A DNA stretch of 64,000 nt from Pelecanus crispus. Lineage: Eukaryota > Chordata > Aves > Pelecaniformes > Pelecanidae. The stretch covers positions 4,813,001-4,877,000 of the forward strand of contig NC_134662.1 of the NCBI RefSeq assembly GCF_030463565.1, in the 5' to 3' direction. How positions within the stretch are numbered: the stretch's first letter is position 1; each line of letters opens with the position of its first letter. Of this stretch, positions 31,561 to 43,800 are shown in pieces. The notes beneath the pieces are model-generated. The model ran no database searches. It was given only the letters and a program-made list of their open reading frames with translations, and was not told the DNA's origin. The translations under genes and the position numbers were made by a program.

Positions 31561-33940
31561 GCTCAGGGCAGGGGGTGGAGGAGACGCCTCCTCACCCCCC
31601 CGGGGCTGGAGCCCTGGGCAGGATGCGGCCCCCGAAGCAGCAGGGCTGGGCGTGGTGCAAAGGAGCGAAGCCGGCGGGGAGGGGGCACACGGGGGAATAT
31701 TTTTGGGCTGCCAGGGGCTGGGGCCAGCATGCAGGGGCAGGTCCTGCTGCGGTGGCCATGCTTCATGCCCTGCTCAGCCCTCACCCCACAGCTTGGCCCC
31801 GGGGAGGTGGCTGTGCAGCATGGCCCCCCCCCAGCCCCTCGGGGGGCTGAGAGGAGGGTCCCGGGCAGGCACAGAGCCTCTGCTTTTCCCTTTCATCCCT
31901 TGCCTGCGCCTGTTCCCTTTCAGCCTGAAACGTGGGTTTCTCTCCTATTTTGGATTGGCTTTTCGGCTGGTTTCTTTTATTATTTTAATTTAGGCACTGT
32001 CATTATATTTTCCATTATTAAAAAAAAAAAAAAAAAAAAAGAACATGAGCAGCTTCCCAAGGCCCTTTCCAGCTCCCGGCTGCTGCTCAGAGCAGCTTTT
32101 GTTCCCGGCCAGCACCGGGACGTACTCGTGGGGCGCAGCGTGGCGGCACCCCCTTCCCGCTGCCCGTGCCCTGACTCCCACTTCACCACAGGGCCAGTGG
32201 GGATTTTGGGGGGGACGCACCCCAATGCAGGATGCTGTCGGGGGGGGGTGGTTAAGCAAACAGCAGCCTCATCCCCGCCACGGGGGCCCCAGCAGCACCG
32301 AAGGACGTGCCGATGCGCCGGCACACCGGCCTGCTCATTTACGTTGGGCTCTGGCCATCCCTAATTGCTGGCGGGGCGGGACGGGAGCTGCAGCTCCCAG
32401 GCTCCTTTTTCCCTTCCCCACTTTGCTATTCCCTTTTGGCCAGGGGCCAGGGGTAACAAGAAGCAGCTGAGCCCGGCCCCGCCGGCCGCCTCCACCTGCC
32501 TTTCTCATCACCACGGGGCTGTGCATCCCGCACGGAGACGGGCTCTCGCCTTGCCCCCTCGCCCGCATCCCACCGCCCCGAGCCATCCCGGGATGTTGCC
32601 ATCCCTGTCTCTGCCTCCCGGGCACCGTCGGAGCGGGATGGACCCACCAGCGCTGGGTGCAAGTGGGGAGTGGGGTAGCGTTGCACCCACACCTCACCCA
32701 CCCTGAAACCCATGGCCGGGACCCACCACGCCCCATCGTTTGCCCAAAGCCATGGGGGGACCGAGGGGGTCCTTGCTCCAACCCCAGCCTCCCGCTTGCC
32801 CATCGCGGAGCTGAGCCAGGAGCATCGCTCATGCCAAAGGGGCCGAGAAAGCCAAAAAAGGGCAGTTTTTGACCCCAAAGACATTGAGCTCCAGAAAACC
32901 CCTCTAGGTTCTCCATTCTGCAGCCTGCGGGTCTGGTGTGGGGTCCCTGCAGGGCCCCCCCCCCCCCGGCCAGCCCCCTGGGTATCCAACTCCGGAGCCA
33001 CCGTGGGTCGTGCGGAGCCACGTGCCGGTGGTTTCTGCTAACGATTACAAGAATTAGAGACAAAAGCATCCCAGCTGGCAGCCTTGGACACTCAGCCGTG
33101 TAATCAGCCCGGGCTGGACTGTGAGGCTCAGCATTGCCTGGAAGCTGGGAGGGGCCGGGTATTTTGGTACCCGATGATGCTCCACAGCACACGGGGGGGT
33201 GCTGGCCTGGCCAGTCCCAGCCAGCGCAGGGGGCATTTGGGGCTGGGGTGGGGACCAAGGAGCTCCTTGTCCCCGGGGCTGGAGGGTGCAGGACCCTCGG
33301 GACAGGGTCTGTGGGTTCAGCTCCTGCATGGAGGGTCCCACACCCGGGGGGGAGCAGCAGGAGGATTTGGCTGCAGCCCCCAGCCCAGCCCCTGACCCCG
33401 GGCAGGTTTCCAGCCCTCGGGAATGCAGGGCTGGGCTGGACACCCAGCACGGACCTCCCACAACCCCGGCACATCCCTGCATGTGTGTCCCTGGCTCCTT
33501 CTCTGTGTCCCTGGGATCAGAGGGAGCCCCTGGCCACCCCCTTGGCTCTCCCCTGCACCCATCTCCCCCAGCCCCCCGTGCCCGGAGCACCACGTGGCAC
33601 GATGCTGGAGGTCCCGGCCAGCACTGGGATGGGATCCGGTGAGATAGAGCAGGGCGCAGCCGTGAGCATAAGGGGCTGCAAACGGGGGGTGTCCGAATGG
33701 CTGCTTTTTGTCTTTTTTCACCCCATTTTTCTTCCTGACGCCATAAATAGCAGCAGAGCTGCAGGAGCTGCTTCCATCTGCCCTGCCTGCGCAGCTGCCT
33801 CCAACCAAGCCAACCAGATGGTGGAAAACAATCCTGCCTGCTGGCACTGCCCCCGGCGCTGCCGCCAGCGGTGCCCGCAGGGGAGCATCCGCCGGCCTCC
33901 CCCCATGGCGGGGGACGTGGCTCCCGGTGGGGCAGCTCTC
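31561..33940. other. Gene-poor interval with a 21-base A tract
   Basis: I find no gene. The most distinct element is an A21 tract at 32020-32040 preceded by about 100 bases of AT-rich sequence. The rest is GC-rich unique DNA with open frames that show no domain or codon bias. Confidence 0.45.
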
Positions 33941-33944
33941 AGCA

Positions 33945-34378
33945 CCCAGGGACAGGCAGCACCCAGGGACAGGCAGTGCCCAGGAACAGGCAGCGCCCAG
34001 GGACAGGCAGCCCCCAGGGACAGGCAGCCCCCAGGAACAGGCGGCACCCAGGGACAGGCGGCACCCAGGGACAGGCAGTGCCCAGGGACAGGCAGCACCC
34101 AGGGACAGGCAGCACCCAGGAACAGGCGGCACCCAGGAACAGGCGGCACCCAGGGACAGGCAGCACCCAGGGACAGGCGGCACCCAGGGACAGGCAGCAC
34201 CCAGGGACAGGCAGCCCCCAGGGACAGGCAGCACCCAGGAACAGGCGGCACCCAGGGACAGGCAGCCCCCAGGGACAGGCAGCCCCCAGGGACAGGCAGC
34301 ACCCAGGAACAGGCGGCACCCAGGAACAGGCAGCACCCAGGAACAGGCAGCGCCCAGGGACAGGCAGCGCCCAGGTTG
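33945..34378. repeat. 18-base minisatellite CAGGCAGCACCCAGGGA
   Basis: About 24 copies of the 18-base unit (CCAGGGACAGGCAGCACC, with A/G, CAGC/CGGC, GTGC and CCCC variants) run without interruption. The period is a multiple of three, so both strands stay open in several frames. That explains the long apparent open frames here; they are not genes. Confidence 0.92.
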
Positions 34379-35150
34379 TGGCGGGGGGTGAGACCCCCAC
34401 GATGGGCTCCCGGCATTTCAGGTGCCTCCTCCCGTGCTGTGCCGCGGCGTTGCCCACCTGATGTGCCGACGTCCGGCTGCGGTGGGATCCCATCCAGGTG
34501 GGACGGGGAGAGGGGTTGGGATTTGGCCACCGGTTTGGCGAACGCACCCCCGTCCCCGTCCCCCCGGGTGCCCCGTGTCCCCTTTGATCTCGCGAGCGGC
34601 CGCATCCAGTATAAGGGTGAAAAAATGCCGCGTCGATGCCAAACCATGTTGTAAAAGGGAAACGTTGTCCCGGGAGCAGGGGGGGTTTGGCCCCGTAAAC
34701 CCAGCCTGTTCCATTACAGCATCCACGGGAGCCGCGGGTGGGAGGGGGCGCGGCGGGGGGGACGACGCCTGCAAAACCCACCCGGTAGCGCGAGCCAGGC
34801 GGGAAAGACAGACATCAGACGGACAGATGGACCCGCTGCCCTTTGCCCTGGCTGGGGTCACCCAGTGGGTGCCCAGCTCCTGTGCTGGGTGCATCCCTGT
34901 GCTACGGGGGGGGGGGGTCATGGGGCTGGATGGGCCCCGGCTGCCACGTCCCCCAGCCGCGGGGAGCTGGCGTGGTTCCCCCCGCGCCGCCGCCAGCTGC
35001 CTGAACCGGGCCCAAGGCAAACAGCAGCCGCCGGGACGGTGCTACCGTGCAGGGCGGGAGGCGATGGAGTTGGGGGGGGACACACACACATCCGTGCATC
35101 ACCCCCCCAGCTCGGGTCTGGGCACCCCCAGAGAAGCCCAGCAGCCAGGC
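34379..35150. other. Intergenic spacer downstream of CILP2
   Basis: GC-rich DNA with no gene recognised. A moderately AT-rich patch at 34600-34720 remains unexplained. Confidence 0.4.
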
Positions 35151-36157
35151 GGGTGTACACACAACCGTATATTTCATAATAAATAATGTACAAATCCGCA
35201 CGCACCCTCGGTGCGTGCCGGCACCGCTGCCGTGGGGCCGCATCCTGCCATTGCCTCTCGTTCGCTGCCCCGGAGCACCCCGGGAGTTTGGGGAGGGGGT
35301 GTCCCCGTGCTGGGGAGGGGGGTTTAAGAAATGCCTTTTTCTTTTTTTCGTCTGGGGAAAAGGTAGTTGGGACAAAATGTTCCCCGAGGGCAAAATAGCT
35401 GGGTCAGTGGCAGCAGGATGGGTGCAGGATCAGGCCCGGCCGGGCTCTGCGCGGAGCTCGGTTGAAGGTCGCGGAGACTGAGCCGGGCAGCCCAGGCACG
35501 CCGCACGCCGCTGAGCCCCAGTGCCGCGGCCGGAGAGCTGGCACCGTGCCGTGCCAGGGCAGAGAGCGCGGGGAGGGCTTCTTATCCACATCCTCGGGGG
35601 GTTTCCCCCAAAGAAACCCCACATTTCCTTGTGGCGTGCAGGGCAGGGATGCAGCGGGTGCTCCCGCCTCCCGGCACCCTCCGGCTGCGGCACGGGCGCA
35701 TGGGAGCCCCGCCGCTGGGCATGGGGCAAAGCGCCGGGCAGGGGACCCCTTCCCATCCCAGCCTCTTCCCCTATTTGCTTCCACCCCCTCTTTTATTCTT
35801 TTTTATTTAAATAACCCCCGTGGGGCCATGGCCCCGCTTGCCGGCACCACCGGCACCGCGGTCCCCGGGGCTGAGCACCAAGACCTTCCCCGCGCGGGGC
35901 TGGGGGCGAGGGCAGGGGCAGCACCGGGGAGGGGCTGGCGAGGCTGGTGGGGGCTGCCCGCTGTCACCCCCCTCCCCACATCCCCGTGACCCCCTGCCCT
36001 GCTGTCCCCCGGGGGCACGGCGGGAGGGTCCCACTCCACGTGGCCCGTGCGTGTGTCCCCCCCCCTCGGTCGTTATAAATGAGCGCGGGTAAAAGCGACA
36101 GGGAAAGGGAGGGCAGAGCTGGGCAGGGGAGGGGGCACGGCGGGGGGGCCGCGGCGC
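35150..36157 (-). other. Probable CILP2 3' UTR with two possible ends
   Basis: On the minus strand, AATAAA occurs at 35802-35807 and 35792-35797, about 350 bases past the CILP2 stop. A further end is possible near 35150: a TTATTTATT AU-rich stretch, the variant signal AATATA (35168-35173) and a GTTGTGTGT downstream element follow in order. Either end would be normal for the gene. Confidence 0.45.
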
Positions 36158-39100
36158 TTACGGCTGTCCCCGGGTCCGGCCCATCCTCCGCCGGCTGCTG
36201 GGGGTCCGGCGAGTGGCTGTGGGGCCCGGGGCTCGGGCACCGGAGGCGAAGTCCATCACCTCGGGAGGAGCCCGGCGCATCTCGCTGGTCCCCATCTCCC
36301 GCCGGATCTCGGCCAGTGCCTCGGCCGGGGCCGTCAGCAGGCGCTGGAAGAAGCTCTCCCGCCCCACCGGCCGCTCCTGGCAGGTGAAGGTGACGGCCGT
36401 GCCAGTGTCCGCCTTCATCTCCCGTGAGAAGCCGTCGGAGGTGCCGTCGAAGCAGCGGCCGATGGCGATCTCCTTGGCCAACCGTGGGTTCTGGTCCGTC
36501 ACCGTGTAGATGCCGTAGTTGTGACCCAACGGGTCGACAGGTGCCAGCATGGTGAAGGCGGCCGTGTGGTTGTTCTCCGCCACGGGTGGGTGACGGCTCA
36601 GGTACTCCCGGAGGAGGCTGTTGATGGCCGTGCGGTGGCAGCTGCCTTGGGGGATGATGGAGACCAAGGTGCGGTCCACCAGGCTCTGGTCAAAGAGCAT
36701 CCCGCTGCACTTGAACTCCACGCAGGCACCCGAGGTGTTCTCCAGCAGCATGTCCCGCACGCTACGGGTGTCACGCAGCCCATAGAGCTGCCCCCGGGTG
36801 CGGGGGTGGCTGCCCCCCACGTTGCGGGACCTCACCATGTACTCCTGCGGCCCCTCGATCCGCACCTTGATGAAACAAGCCCTGAACTCCTGAGGGTTGG
36901 GCCACCATGAGAGGTAGTCGCCGGTCCAAGAGGTCAGGTCGCTCTCCTTGAAGGGCACCACGTTGTACTCATACTTGTCCACTTCCACGCGGTAGAAGCG
37001 GAGGTGGTTGGCGCTGACCGGCGCCTTCTCGCACTCCTCAAGGCTGCGGTAAGGATAGATGGGACCGTTGGTCTCGTCAACGTTGTTGGGGTCGGGCTTG
37101 GCCACGTTGATTTGGAAAGCCGTCTTCTTCAAGTTGGGGTCATCGTGGTCCGACCGGCGGTAGCCCAGCTTGCCCAGGTAGGGCTGGGACACGCCAACGG
37201 CGTTGGGGTTGAGCTTGGGGCTGGAGGCCACGGCTTCCAGCTCCTCCCCACCCAGCGTGGCAGTGACGTATGCCGAGTAGGCGTCGGGGCGCTGGCCGTC
37301 ACAGAAAGTGGGCAGGCAGGCGCCGTTGGGACCCGTCACCACGCTGTCGAAGCGACCCCATGCCCGGGGGTTGGCGGGATAGCCGGGCTGGGGCTCCAGG
37401 TTGATGAGGCTGATGACCACCCCTTCCAATTGCTCATAGGGGTTGAACTTCTCATTGCTGTAAGCCCTGACCTTGACAAAGCAGCGGCGGTCCTCCGGCA
37501 CGTCCAGGTTGAAAAGACGCCGCTCCCGGATCTCCAGGTTCCCCACCAGGAAGGTCCTCTCCTCCCTCTTCCCCCGGCTCCCCCCAGCCGGGCGGAGGTC
37601 CCCCTCCTCCTCCCACAAGCCAGTCTCAGGGTTCAAGGACCACAACTTCATCTTCTGCAGGTGCTCCGGCATCTGGACCTGCCCCGCATCCATCCGCACC
37701 TCCACCGGCCCCGTTTGCAGCGCCGCGCCGCTCTCCCCTTCCCGAAAATCCACGGCGAACATGCCGTAGGTCCGCAGGGGGACGATCTCCCCGTCGGTGT
37801 TGGCAAAGCTGAGGTCGCTGGAGGCAGCACCAGCCGTTGCGATGTCTCTGGGGTCTAGGAAGGTGACACTGGCTTTGACCGTGCCCCTGAAGACCTCCCC
37901 GGAGGGACGGAGGAAGGCTCCGGCGGGAAGGACGAGCTCCCCAACGGGGTCCCGGCCGCTCGCCTCCCCCAGTGGGATGGCATTGCTCCGGCTGCCGTCC
38001 AGGTCCACCGGCTCCTTCTTCCGCAGCATCTTGACCTCCTGGTAGACGGCACCGCCGCGGCGGTTGAAGGGCAGGACCTTGACGGCATCCACGAACCTCT
38101 GCTGCCGGTCCACGAAGCGAGCCACCAAGCGCTGCGTGTCCGGCGGCACCTCGATGGTGAAGGAGCCCTTGTAGCCGGTGAAGCCGACCTTCTTCCCACC
38201 CAAGAAGATCTGCCCGAAGCGCAGGGGCTCGCCGGTGTCGGCCGCCGTCACCCGTCCCTGCACCAGGACGCGGGGCTGGGCGCAGGGTCCGCAACCGCAC
38301 TCGGCCACCACCTTGATGGGCAGCAGGGAGCCGGCGCAGGGGATCTCCCGCAGCTCCATCCTCCGCACCCCGCAGCAGCGCCTCGCGTCCGCCCCGCAGC
38401 CCGACTGGTCGGCCAGGCTGCCGGCACACGGGGCGGGCGGGCAGCGACCCACGTTGTAGTAGCGGGAGCCGGCGGCATCCTGCGGGCACTCGCTGGGCAG
38501 CTCCACGAGGCTCGGCTCAGGCTCCGGCTTGCAGCTCTGCTGGCCCTGGGCTGGGGGGAACGGGGGGCACAGGGGGGTTAGGGCGACCCTCCCCACCACA
38601 CACCCCGTCGCGGGACGATGCTGCCGCTAACGAAGCCCATCCCGTTCTCACCCAGCACGGTGAGCTGTGCCGGCGCCGATTTGATGGCGCCCGCCTCGGT
38701 GCTGGCTTTGCAGTGGTAGGTGCCAGCGTGCTCCGGCGCCAGCCCCCGCAGCACCAGGCGGCTGCCGTACCGGTACATCTTCCTCTCCAGCAGCGTCCCA
38801 TTGTGGTACCTGCCCGGACGGGGATGGGCTCAGCGGGGACGCGGCCAGGGCTGCCTTTCCCCGCCGTCCCCAGCCCCAGCTTTCCGTCGCCCGGACCCCG
38901 CTCACCAGTAGTACTTCTTGGGCACAGGGGTGCCCGAGGCTTTGCAGCAGAAGGTCACCTCCTGCCCGGCCACCCGCACCTTCGCCTTGGGGTGCAGCAC
39001 CATGTAGGGCTTCTCTGCAGGGGAGGAAGGCAGCAGAAGGTGCAACGAGCCGCGGCTGCACCCCCGGCTCGCTCCCCGCGCTGTGCATCCTTCGGGGAGG

Positions 39101-42100
39101 TCCCTCGAGGGGTGCACGGCTCGGCCCCTCGCCCTGCGCCACGACGCTCACCCAGCCTCTGCAGCATCACGTGTGCCACCGCCACGCCGGAGCCGTTGGA
39201 GACGATGGGTGCCAGTCCTGCGGCGAAGCCCTCGCGGTGGGCGCTGACGTTGGCGGCGGTGCCCTCGCACAGCCCCGCCGCGGCGAAGCGCCCACGGGCA
39301 TCGCTGCGGGCCAGCAGCACCGGCGGGTGGCCCTCCAGGTAGATGCGGGCGTCCGGCAGCGCCGTGCCGGTGGCGGAGACGACGGTGCCCTGCAGCGTGT
39401 GCTCGGGGCAGGCTGCGGGGTGGCACGGCGCTCAGACCCCACGGCCACGGCCACCGGCGGGGCCACGTGGGTGGGGGGCACCGGGGAGGGGGTCCCCACG
39501 TCCCCGGGGGCAGGTACCTGGGCAGGGCGAGGGGGGGCATTTCTGCACCTCAGCGGGGCGGCCGGCGCACGGCACCTTCTTGACTTTCTTGCAGCTCCGG
39601 CGTCGGACGCGTGTCCCGGCGCTGCCGCAGCTGCGGGAACAGGGGCCCCAGGTGCCCCACTCCATCCACGCCGACTCTGCGGGAGAGATGCCGGGCGGGC
39701 ATCGGGCACCACGCTCCCCCCCCAGCCTCCAGCCCGGGGTTGCCCTGCACCACAGGGACACAAGGGGGGTCCCCAACCGTGGAGGCTCCATCCGGCCGCC
39801 CGTGCCCAGCCAGCCCCGGCTCACCCCCACGCGCCCCGGCCAAGCTATTTTTACCAGCACAGCCTCTGTTATTGCAATTAAGCTGACGATGTGCACACGG
39901 CGGTGGCTTTGCCCGGGGAGCTGCTGTGTCGGCGTGGGGACATCATCCACATTCCAAGAGCCCCACGGGACCCCTCGTGCCAGCAGGGATCCGGAAAGGA
40001 GCCGGGGGTGGCTGGCACCGGGCGGCAAGCGGTGGCCGGGGGGCAGGTGGGTGCTGGCGGAGGTGCCGGTGTCCCTACCTGGGCAGCGCCCGGCGCTGCA
40101 CGGCCGTCGCTCCACGGCTTTGCCCTTGCACTTGAGCTCCTTGAGCGCGGCCACCAGCCGGGCATTGACGCAGCGGCGGGTGCGGGTCTGGGTGCCGCTG
40201 CTGCCGCAGGCGCTGCGCGAGCAGGGGCTCCAGGAGGACCAGTGCGACCAGTAGATGTGCTCTGGGGGCGGGGGGAGAGGTGTTAACTGGGGACCCACCA
40301 CCCGCACCCAGCTCCACGGGGGGCATGGTGCCCCCGGGATGGTGCCCCCGGTGCCCTGCACGCAGGGGCTGATTGCTGGGGGCGGGGGGGGCTCTGGTGC
40401 AGCCGCAGCTCCGGCAGCACCCAGCGGGGTGCAGCAGCAGGGTTGGGGGTGCCGAGCAAGGGGTGAGTGCAGCAATGGGTACAGACCCCCCCCCAAATTG
40501 CCAGCGGGCCCCGGGGGGGTGGGACGCGGCGGGGACAAGCGCTCACCCAGCGGGCAGAGGAAGCGGATGTGGTAGTTGGAGCAGGTCTTGCCCTGCGGCT
40601 GCTCCTTGTTGATGCAGCGAAAACCCTTCTTGGGGCTGGCGTGCACCACCTCGCCCACGTCCTCGGGCAGCTCCCACTCGGTGGTGCGGGCCTGGATGGC
40701 CACCGGCCGCTCGCAGACGCGCCCGCGGTAGTAGAAGCGAATGGCCTCCAGGCTCTCGTAGTCCCCGTCCCCCCCGGGGTGGTCGATGTTGAACCAGGAC
40801 GTCCACTCGGCTCCTCTGCCTGGGATGGACACCACGTCCCTGCTGCGAGGGTCCCATGGGGACACCGCCGAGGGGGGGGAGATGGCACCTCCCGGGCTGG
40901 CATTGCCCCGTGCAGCCCCTTTGGGGTGGCCCGGCAGCGGGTCCCCCGTGGGACGGTGTCTGGCGGGGGCTCCGGGACAGCCGTACCTGCTGTGTCCAGG
41001 TCGAGGTCTGCCAGGCTGGGGGCTGCTTTCCAGGGCTTCCCCTCCACGCCGCTCTTCCCCGGCTCCGAGTCATTGTCCAAGGGCTCTGTGGGAAGCATGG
41101 GGTGAGAGCACCCGGTGCCGGGGCACCCTCTCCCCAGGGCACCCAAAGGTGCCCAGCTGGTCCCTCGCCGAGCTGCGGGCACCAACATCACGCAGCAAAG
41201 CTCAGCCAGCGCTGGGACAGACAACATCCCGGATGGAATGGGGACCCCCTCCCACCCTGAGCCCCCCAGCCCCGCACCATCGGCCAGGCAAGGGGCTCAG
41301 GGCAGGATTTACCGGCTCCATGGGGCCAGGCTGGTGCTGTCATCATCCAGGGCAGCCGAGGACGGGTTGCAGCCTCCCGGTCAGCCACGGATGGACCGAG
41401 AGGCAGGCGAGGCTGGTGCCACATGCCGAGTCCGGCCATGCCAGGGCCCGTGCCATGTCCACAGGCTGTATGCCTGGGAAATGCTGCCTGCGAGCTCCCG
41501 GCTGCCCCCGGGCGAGCTCAGCCCTGGGGGTAATGTGGGACGAGGAGCCGAGCCAGGGTGTCCACGCACGCACCCGCCGTGCCGAGGCCACGGCACGAAC
41601 CTGGCGTCACACCGAGCCCCACCAGCCAAACCAGGAGGCAGCAGGAAATTGGGCTGTAAAACCACAGCTGGCGAGCGGAGACACGGCAGCGGCCGGCCTG
41701 GGGGGCTCGCTGTGCATCCCGGGTGGAGGGTGTCCCCCCCAGCTCCCACTGAGCCCGGCCAGCCACATCCCACGGGAGTAAACCCCCAGGAGCTGGGGTC
41801 TCCAAGGGCAGCCCTGCTCGCCTGCCCCTCATGTGGGTGCTGAGCCGGGGGGTTCAGCCACGCTGGACGAGATGGATGCGGGGAGCAGGTCCCTGGAGAG
41901 AAACCCGGTCCCTGGTGCCTGTCACCCACGGGCACCGGGCAGGATGCGGCCGAACACTCAAGACACCCCCGTGCAGCCTGGACCACTGCCCACGGGCACC
42001 CCTGGGCATGCAGCGGGCACCGTCCCTCCACCAGCAGCGATCCCACGGCAGCGGGGACTCGGCCCTGCCGCCTCCTGTCCCCTCCCCAGGTGGCAGGGAG

Positions 42101-42610
42101 CCGGGGGACAGCGGGACCCCTCACAGCCCCTGTTCTGCAGGTGGATGGGTTTTGGGCTTCCCGCAGGTGCTCAGCAATCCAGCGCCAGAGCAGGCAGGGC
42201 TGGCGGGGACACGGCACGGGGCACGTCCCCATCCCTCCGGTGACACGGCTCCGGGGAGGGCGAAACTGCCCTGAGCCTCGCCAACGCGTCCTCCCACCAG
42301 CAGATGCCGGAGGGACCATCCCCAGCCGTGCCCACGACCCTGGCGCACCTCTGCCCCTGGCACGCATCTGGCCCCGGCGCACATCTGGCCCTGGCACACA
42401 TCTGGCCCTGGCACACATCTGGCGAGCGCTCAACCCCATCCCCATCCTGCTCCTCATCGCCGCTGCCAGCCCCCGGGAGGGCAGGGATGCCCCTGGTCAC
42501 AGCAGGGCTGGGTCCCCGCGCCACGGTCGGACGGCGGACCCGGCCTTACCTGGTGCCCCGGCACCGTGCAGGGCGGCGAGCGCCAGAAGGGCCAGCGCCA
42601 GCTCCCCCAT
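36158..42610 (-). CDS. CILP2: Cartilage intermediate layer protein 2, 1231 aa
   Basis: CILP2 is a secreted cartilage-matrix protein made as a precursor and cut by a furin-type protease. Exons from the 5' end: 42610-42550, 41085-40987, 40819-40547, 40261-40079, 39676-39518, 39412-39152, 39014-38906, 38809-38652, 38550-36158. They sum to 1232 codons with stop. The signal peptide is residues 1-18 (MGELALALLALAALHG). The WxxW domain is about 57-144 (EWTSWFNIDHPGGDGDYES). Two thrombospondin type 1 repeats follow at 146-205 and 206-258, a carboxypeptidase-regulatory-like segment at 260-345 and an Ig domain at 347-434 (FCCKASGTPVPKKYYW, AGTYHCKAS). The 798-residue last exon carries RGKR|EERTF at 760-763, the furin site. 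Human CILP2 is 1156 aa with one TSP1; the extra repeat accounts for most of the difference. The exon 3 acceptor was fixed by reading frame. Confidence 0.96.
42340..42430. repeat. 16-17 base tandem in CILP2 intron 1
   Basis: Five near-identical copies of CATCTGGCCCTGGCACA lie in the long first intron (41086-42549). No other structure is seen in that intron. Confidence 0.7.
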
Positions 42611-42667
42611 GGCTGCCCGCACGGCGGCAGGTCGGCCGGCGACTGCGAGCGCGGCGGCACCGTGGGT

Positions 42668-42675
42668 CTATATAT
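42668..42675 (-). promoter_or_regulatory. CILP2 TATA box
   Basis: TATATA on the minus strand (CTCATATATAGACCC context) lies about 60 bases before the CILP2 ATG. It implies a start site near 42640 and a very short 5' UTR. A TATA promoter suits a tissue-restricted matrix gene. Confidence 0.6.
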
Positions 42676-43794
42676 GAGGCCTTTCCCCCTCGCGCCGGCA
42701 GACAGCAGCAATCGGCTCCTGGCACTCGGGGCTGGCGGCTTTGCCGGGGCTGGATCGGTGTCAAGAGGGAAGCGGGAAGGAGCCCTCCCCAGCGAGCCGG
42801 CTGCACGCTGCCGCTCGCCGCTCCAGCCCGGGAAACTTGAGGGTTTGTTTTTGCAAAGCTGCTAAAATTGGATGCACTTGGGAATGCGGAGGGGAGGGAA
42901 GGGAAAAAGCCGAGCGAGCCCGACCTCGGCGCTCCTGCGGTTGGGGTCGGGGTGCCAGCGCTCCCCTGGCACCCGCCGCCTCGGGGCACGGCGAGCTGGC
43001 GGGGCCGGTGGGCGCCCGCGCCGTGACCTGGCCCACGTGGGTGCGCCGGGGCCGCCCGTGTCCCAGCGCCGAGGTGGAGCTGAGGCCGTGCAGAGCTCGG
43101 TGCACCCATGGCCCCCACCCCGCCCCCGGGGGCTGCAGGATGCAAAGCACCCAGCGGCGCTGGCGCGTGACGGCGGGGTGGGGGGTGACAGGGTGGGGAC
43201 CTTCCCAGGATCACCCCCAAACCGCAGCCCCCTCCCACAGCCCAGCCGGCGGAAATCCCGGCGCATTCCCTGCATTCCCCGAAACTCCGGCTGCACCGAG
43301 CTCCCCGGGGCAAGGGGGAGGCAGCTCCCAGGGCTGCTGCGGGGTCACCAACGCCCCTGTCTGCTGGGACAGTTGGGGACGGTCCCCAGCAGTGCCTCGT
43401 CACTGCCCTCCCTGCTAATTAAACACCCCAGAGCGAGGGGGCTGCTCCCGCGACCCTTCCCCGACGCGTTTGGGGGTTTCAGGCTATGGGGGGGATGCGG
43501 CAGCACTGGGGACCCCGCAGCCACCCGTGGGACCCTGGCAGCTGCCCACATCCCCACGGGACGGGCGATAGAGGAGGTCACACCGGGTCTGTCCCCAAAA
43601 GCAGGCTGGCGACAGGTCCCAGGGGACACACCATGGGGGGGTCAAGCCATGGACAGGGCCGAGTCCCCCGGTGCGGACGGGGCATGGAACCGAGTCCCGG
43701 CACGAGCCTCCAGCCCAAAGCTTGCCAAGAGGCCACCATCCCCTCGCGCCCATCCCCAGGCAGACACCGAGCCCGGGGAAGAGCCACCAAGCGC
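42676..43794. other. CILP2 upstream region / YJEFN3 downstream
   Basis: 1.1 kb of unique GC-rich DNA with no gene or repeat recognised. CILP2 enhancer elements may lie here, but nothing specific can be named. Confidence 0.4.
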
Positions 43795-43800
43795 TTTATT
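43795..43800 (-). terminator. AATAAA overlapping the YJEFN3 stop codon
   Basis: The minus-strand sequence GAATAAAG contains the TAA stop (43796-43798) inside AATAAA (43795-43800). If this signal is used, the 3' UTR would be only some 10-30 bases. Confidence 0.6.

Noticed and set aside
32020-32040. A21 tract as the tail of a processed pseudogene or retroposon
   Set aside because: No recognisable gene or LINE/SINE sequence precedes it and I could not find convincing target-site duplications.
33134-34654. Long frames on both strands around 34 kb
   Set aside because: They come from the 18-base minisatellite, whose period is a multiple of three and lacks stops.
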